Both the position numbers and the translations under genes were made by a program. A stretch of DNA of 7,909 nt from Alphaproteobacteria bacterium (GTDB taxonomy: Bacteria; Pseudomonadota; Alphaproteobacteria; Rhizobiales; Aestuariivirgaceae): the NCBI GenBank assembly GCA_024639035.1, contig JAHEJE010000130.1:1-7909 (forward strand), given 5' to 3'. This document shows, in pieces, positions 5,513 to 7,909 of the stretch. The notes under the pieces are model-generated. The model did not search any database. It saw only the letters and a list, made by a program, of their open reading frames with translations, and was not told the origin of the DNA. Numbering within the stretch: position 1 is the stretch's first letter; each line of letters begins with the position of its first letter.

Positions 5513-7240
5513 GTGGTGGAACGCCGGTTATCTGCGATCATGGCCGCGGACGTGGTGGGCTATTCCAGCCTGATGGCGGCTGACGAGGCCGGGACCCTCG
5601 ATGCCCTGAAGGCGCATCGCAGCACGCAGTTCGATCCGCTGGTCCGTCAGTACAGGGGCCGCATCGCCAAGCTGATGGGCGATGGCGTCCTGGTCGAATT
5701 CTCCAGCGTGATCGATGCCGTGGAATGCGCTCTCGAGGTGCAGCGCGAACTGGCCCGGACGGAAAGCCCGATCACCTTGCGCATCGGCATCAATCTCGGC
5801 GACGTCATTATCGACGGTGACGATATCTATGGCGACGGGATCAATGTCGCAGCGCGGTTGGAAACCCTGGCCGAGCCGGGCGGCGTAGCGATTTCCTCGA
5901 TTGTGCAGGAAAGCATCGGCAACCGGATCGAGGCGCAGTTCGCCGACCTCGGCGATCACACGGTGAAGAACATCGACCGGCCGATCCGGGTCTATAAATG
6001 GCCGGCCGAAGGCGGGCGGCCGCCACAGGCAGCGGCGCTGGCCCTGCCTGACAAGCCGTCGATTGTGGTGCTGCCGTTCGACAACATGTCGGGGGATCCA
6101 TCGCAGGAGTATTTCGCCGACGGCGTGGTCGAGGCGATCACCGCGGCACTGGCCAACATCCGATCGTTTTTCGTCATCGCGCGCAACTCGGCGTTCACCT
6201 ACAAGGGCAAGCCGACCAACGTTCGCGATATCCGGCGCGAACTCGGGGTGTCCTATGTGCTCGAGGGCAGCGTGCAGCGGGCCGCCAACCGCATCAGGAT
6301 CACCGCGCAGCTCATCGAGACGGAAAATGCGGCGCACGTCTGGGCCAAGAAGTTCGATGGCTCGCTCGACGATGTCTTCGAACTGCAGGACCAGATCACC
6401 GAACAGGTGGCCGGCGCCCTGCAACCGTCGATCCGGTTGGCGGAGATCGAACGGGTCAAGCGCAAACGGCCGCAGGATCTCGGCGCCTATGACCTCGCCA
6501 TGCAGGCAATGCCGCATGTGTGGTCGCTTGAAAAGTCCGAAACCGAAACCGGGCTGGCATTGCTGGGCAAGGCGCTGGAGAAAGACGCGAACTACCCGCT
6601 GGCGCTGTCTCTGGCAGCGTGGTGCCACGCCCAACGCTCGGTCTACAACTGGGTGGACGACGTGAACGCCACCAAGGCCAAGGCGCTGGAGATGGCGGAA
6701 CTGGCGGCCAGCCAGAGCGGCGACGATCCCCTGGTGCTGTCGGTGCTGGGAACCGTGCATACCATTTTGCGCAACTACGCAACCGCCCGGATCCTGCTCG
6801 AAAAGGCGGTGTCGATCGACCCCAATGCGGCGTGGACCTGGAGCAGGCTGGGCTGGCTGGAGGCCTATGCGGACCGGCTTGAACCAGCGCTTGAGCATTT
6901 CGAGAAGTCGCGGCGGCTGAGCCCGTTCGACCCGCTGACTTTCAACACCTATGTCGGCATGGCATCGGCCTATCAGGGCGCGGAACGCTATGACAAGGCG
7001 GTTGAATATTTCCAGCGAGCGCTGCACGAGCGGCCGCACGCCTTCTGGATATACCGGAGCCTGGCTCCAGTGCTGGTAGGGGCCGGACACATGGAGGAGG
7101 CCCGCGCGGCCTTTGCAAAGCTGATGGAGCATTTCCCGGATCTGACGCAGCAAAAGGTCCGCGAGGCGATGGTGTTCTCACCGCAGTTCATGGACCGGAT
7201 GCTGGACGGTCTAGCAGCGCTCGGCCTGCGCGAGAACTGA
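5513..7240 (+). CDS. Class III adenylate cyclase with TolB-like domain and TPR repeats
   Basis: A 575-residue protein expected to make cAMP from ATP. Residues 1-165 form a class III cyclase domain: metal-binding Asp13 (AADVVGYS) and Asp57 (KLMGDGVLVEF), adenine-selecting Lys53 and Asp104, and transition-state Asn111 and Arg115 (GINVAARLE). Their relative spacing matches the mycobacterial Rv1625c set exactly, so this looks like an active adenylate rather than guanylate cyclase. Residues about 181-305 (KPSIVVLPFDNMSGD through the FELQDQITEQVAGAL segment) form the TolB N-terminal/FlgO-like domain often fused to such cyclases and CadC-like regulators. Residues about 310-575 are TPR-like helical repeats, for example PLALSLAAWCHAQ, WSRLGWLEAYADRLEPALEHFEKS and DKAVEYFQRAL, likely a protein-interaction or sensing module. 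No membrane segment or signal peptide is seen, so it is probably cytoplasmic. Rhizobial genomes typically carry many such paralogues with unknown inputs. It converges on the cysteine-synthase-like gene with 7 bases between stop codons. Confidence 0.9.
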   Translation: MVERRLSAIMAADVVGYSSLMAADEAGTLDALKAHRSTQFDPLVRQYRGRIAKLMGDGVLVEFSSVIDAVECALEVQRELARTESPITLRIGINLGDVIIDGDDIYGDGINVAARLETLAEPGGVAISSIVQESIGNRIEAQFADLGDHTVKNIDRPIRVYKWPAEGGRPPQAAALALPDKPSIVVLPFDNMSGDPSQEYFADGVVEAITAALANIRSFFVIARNSAFTYKGKPTNVRDIRRELGVSYVLEGSVQRAANRIRITAQLIETENAAHVWAKKFDGSLDDVFELQDQITEQVAGALQPSIRLAEIERVKRKRPQDLGAYDLAMQAMPHVWSLEKSETETGLALLGKALEKDANYPLALSLAAWCHAQRSVYNWVDDVNATKAKALEMAELAASQSGDDPLVLSVLGTVHTILRNYATARILLEKAVSIDPNAAWTWSRLGWLEAYADRLEPALEHFEKSRRLSPFDPLTFNTYVGMASAYQGAERYDKAVEYFQRALHERPHAFWIYRSLAPVLVGAGHMEEARAAFAKLMEHFPDLTQQKVREAMVFSPQFMDRMLDGLAALGLREN

Positions 7241-7247
7241 GGCGACT

Positions 7248-7909
7248 TCAGGTTGCCGGCGGCAACTGATAGTTGGGCGTCGATTGCGACAGCGCCACTT
7301 CGTCATCGGTCATGTCGGCCGGGACATCGCCGAACAGCGGTGTGCTGAGGTAGCGCTCACCGGTGTCGGGCAGCATGCACAGGATAGACGACCCTTCCGG
7401 TGCCGCCTTGCAGACCTCGAGCGCGCCGGCAAATGTCGCACCGCCGGAGATGCCGACGAATATGCCTTCCCGTGTGGCCAGGTCCTGGCTGCATTTCATA
7501 GCCGCGGGGCCGGCGATGGTCAGCACCTGGCTGATCAGGCCGCTGTCGACGGCTTCGCCGGTGATCCTGGGAATGAAGTCGGGGCTCCAGCCCTGCATCG
7601 GATGGGGGGTGAAGGCGGGATGGCTGGCGGCCGGCGAGCCATCGGCGTTGCGCTCCTGTCCGGTTCCGCTGGTCAGCAGGGCCGCCAGTTCGGGTTCGCA
7701 GACCACGACCTTGGTGTCCGGGCGTTCTTGCGCCAGCACCCTAGACACGCCGCGCAGGGTGCCGCCGGTGCCAAAGCCGGTGACCCAGTAGTCGAGCCGT
7801 TTGCCGTCGAAATCATCGAGGATCTCACGTGCCGTGGTCCGGGAATGGACGTCCGGATTGGATGGGTTCTCGAACTGGCGGGTGAGGAACCAGCCGTTGG
7901 CCTCGGCCA
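7248..7909 (-). CDS. Cysteine synthase-like PLP enzyme (CysK/CBS family), C-terminal part
   Basis: 219 residues plus a TGA at 7248-7250 are visible; the start lies beyond the right edge. The fold-type-II O-acetylserine sulfhydrylase/cystathionine beta-synthase family is shown by NPSNPDVHSRTTAREI, the PLP phosphate loop GFGTGGTLRGVSR, the QGW-x-PDFIP segment, GISGGATFAGAL, and the C-terminal LPDTGERYLSTPLF. The usual reaction is O-acetylserine plus sulfide giving cysteine. It differs from E. coli-type CysK in an insertion of about 10 residues before the QG motif (around RNADGSPAASHPAFTPHP), in QGWSPDFIP replacing QGIGAGFIP, and in GISGGA replacing GISSGA, so it belongs to a divergent subgroup and substrates may differ. 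The Schiff-base Lys is outside the window. It is convergent with the cyclase gene; no clear terminator lies between them. Confidence 0.88.
   Translation of the reverse strand, partial: AEANGWFLTRQFENPSNPDVHSRTTAREILDDFDGKRLDYWVTGFGTGGTLRGVSRVLAQERPDTKVVVCEPELAALLTSGTGQERNADGSPAASHPAFTPHPMQGWSPDFIPRITGEAVDSGLISQVLTIAGPAAMKCSQDLATREGIFVGISGGATFAGALEVCKAAPEGSSILCMLPDTGERYLSTPLFGDVPADMTDDEVALSQSTPNYQLPPAT

Noticed and set aside
5528..7153. 541-codon minus-strand open frame opposite the cyclase
   Set aside because: High-GC codon bias leaves long antisense frames open. Its translation is Arg/His/Gln-rich without motifs, while the plus strand carries cyclase, TolB-like and TPR signatures throughout.
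7252..7266. GTTGCC-GGC-GGCAAC hairpin near the cyclase and cysteine-synthase stop codons as a terminator
   Set aside because: The stem is only 6 bp with a 3-base loop, lies inside coding sequence, and has no U run on either side.

Overview
The window looks like ordinary chromosome from a high-GC alphaproteobacterium, most likely of the Hyphomicrobiales (Rhizobiales) or a relative. The clues are ethylmalonyl-CoA-pathway genes (mesaconyl-CoA hydratase next to a CitE-type malyl-CoA enzyme), an LptM-type lipoprotein gene just upstream of lysA, a cyclase-TolB-like-TPR signalling protein of a kind common in rhizobia, and a small Gly/His/Tyr-rich secreted protein of a rhizobial type. No mobile element, CRISPR array, rRNA or tRNA was seen. 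There is no gene-free stretch longer than about 180 bases.

Layout. (1) Bases 1-1406, minus strand: a two-gene operon, a CitE-like (3S)-malyl-CoA thioesterase or lyase followed by mch, with ATGA stop/start overlap. mch runs off the left edge. (2) Bases 1407-1551: a divergent control region, relatively AT-rich. (3) Bases 1552-4972, plus strand: pdxY (pyridoxal kinase), a fold-type-II PLP-dependent serine/threonine dehydratase, lptM and lysA (PLP-dependent diaminopimelate decarboxylase). They are closely spaced and end at a strong bidirectional hairpin terminator (4995-5026). (4) Bases 5082-5330, minus strand: a small secreted protein, convergent with lysA, with a 30-bp imperfect tandem repeat between its stop codon and the shared terminator. 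(5) Bases 5331-5512: a divergent control region with two adjacent TGATCA palindromes and a near-consensus CRP-type site. (6) Bases 5513-7240, plus strand: a class III adenylate cyclase with a TolB-like domain and TPR repeats; all six canonical cyclase residues are present. (7) Bases 7248-7909, minus strand: the C-terminal two thirds of a cysteine-synthase-like PLP enzyme, convergent with the cyclase and running off the right edge.

How the parts may work together. The left operon serves C2/C3 acyl-CoA metabolism: mesaconyl-CoA and beta-methylmalyl-CoA interconversion, and malyl-CoA to malate. The middle operon pairs a PLP-salvage kinase with PLP enzymes of amino-acid metabolism (hydroxy-amino-acid deamination; the last step of lysine synthesis, which also sits at the DAP branch to peptidoglycan) plus a small envelope lipoprotein. 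The cyclase gene shares its upstream region with a secreted-protein gene, and the CRP-like site there suggests, without proof, that cAMP feeds back on this locus. I saw no clear novel multi-gene system. The most interesting parts are the 5331-5512 control region, the small secreted protein, and the pdxY/PLP-enzyme grouping.
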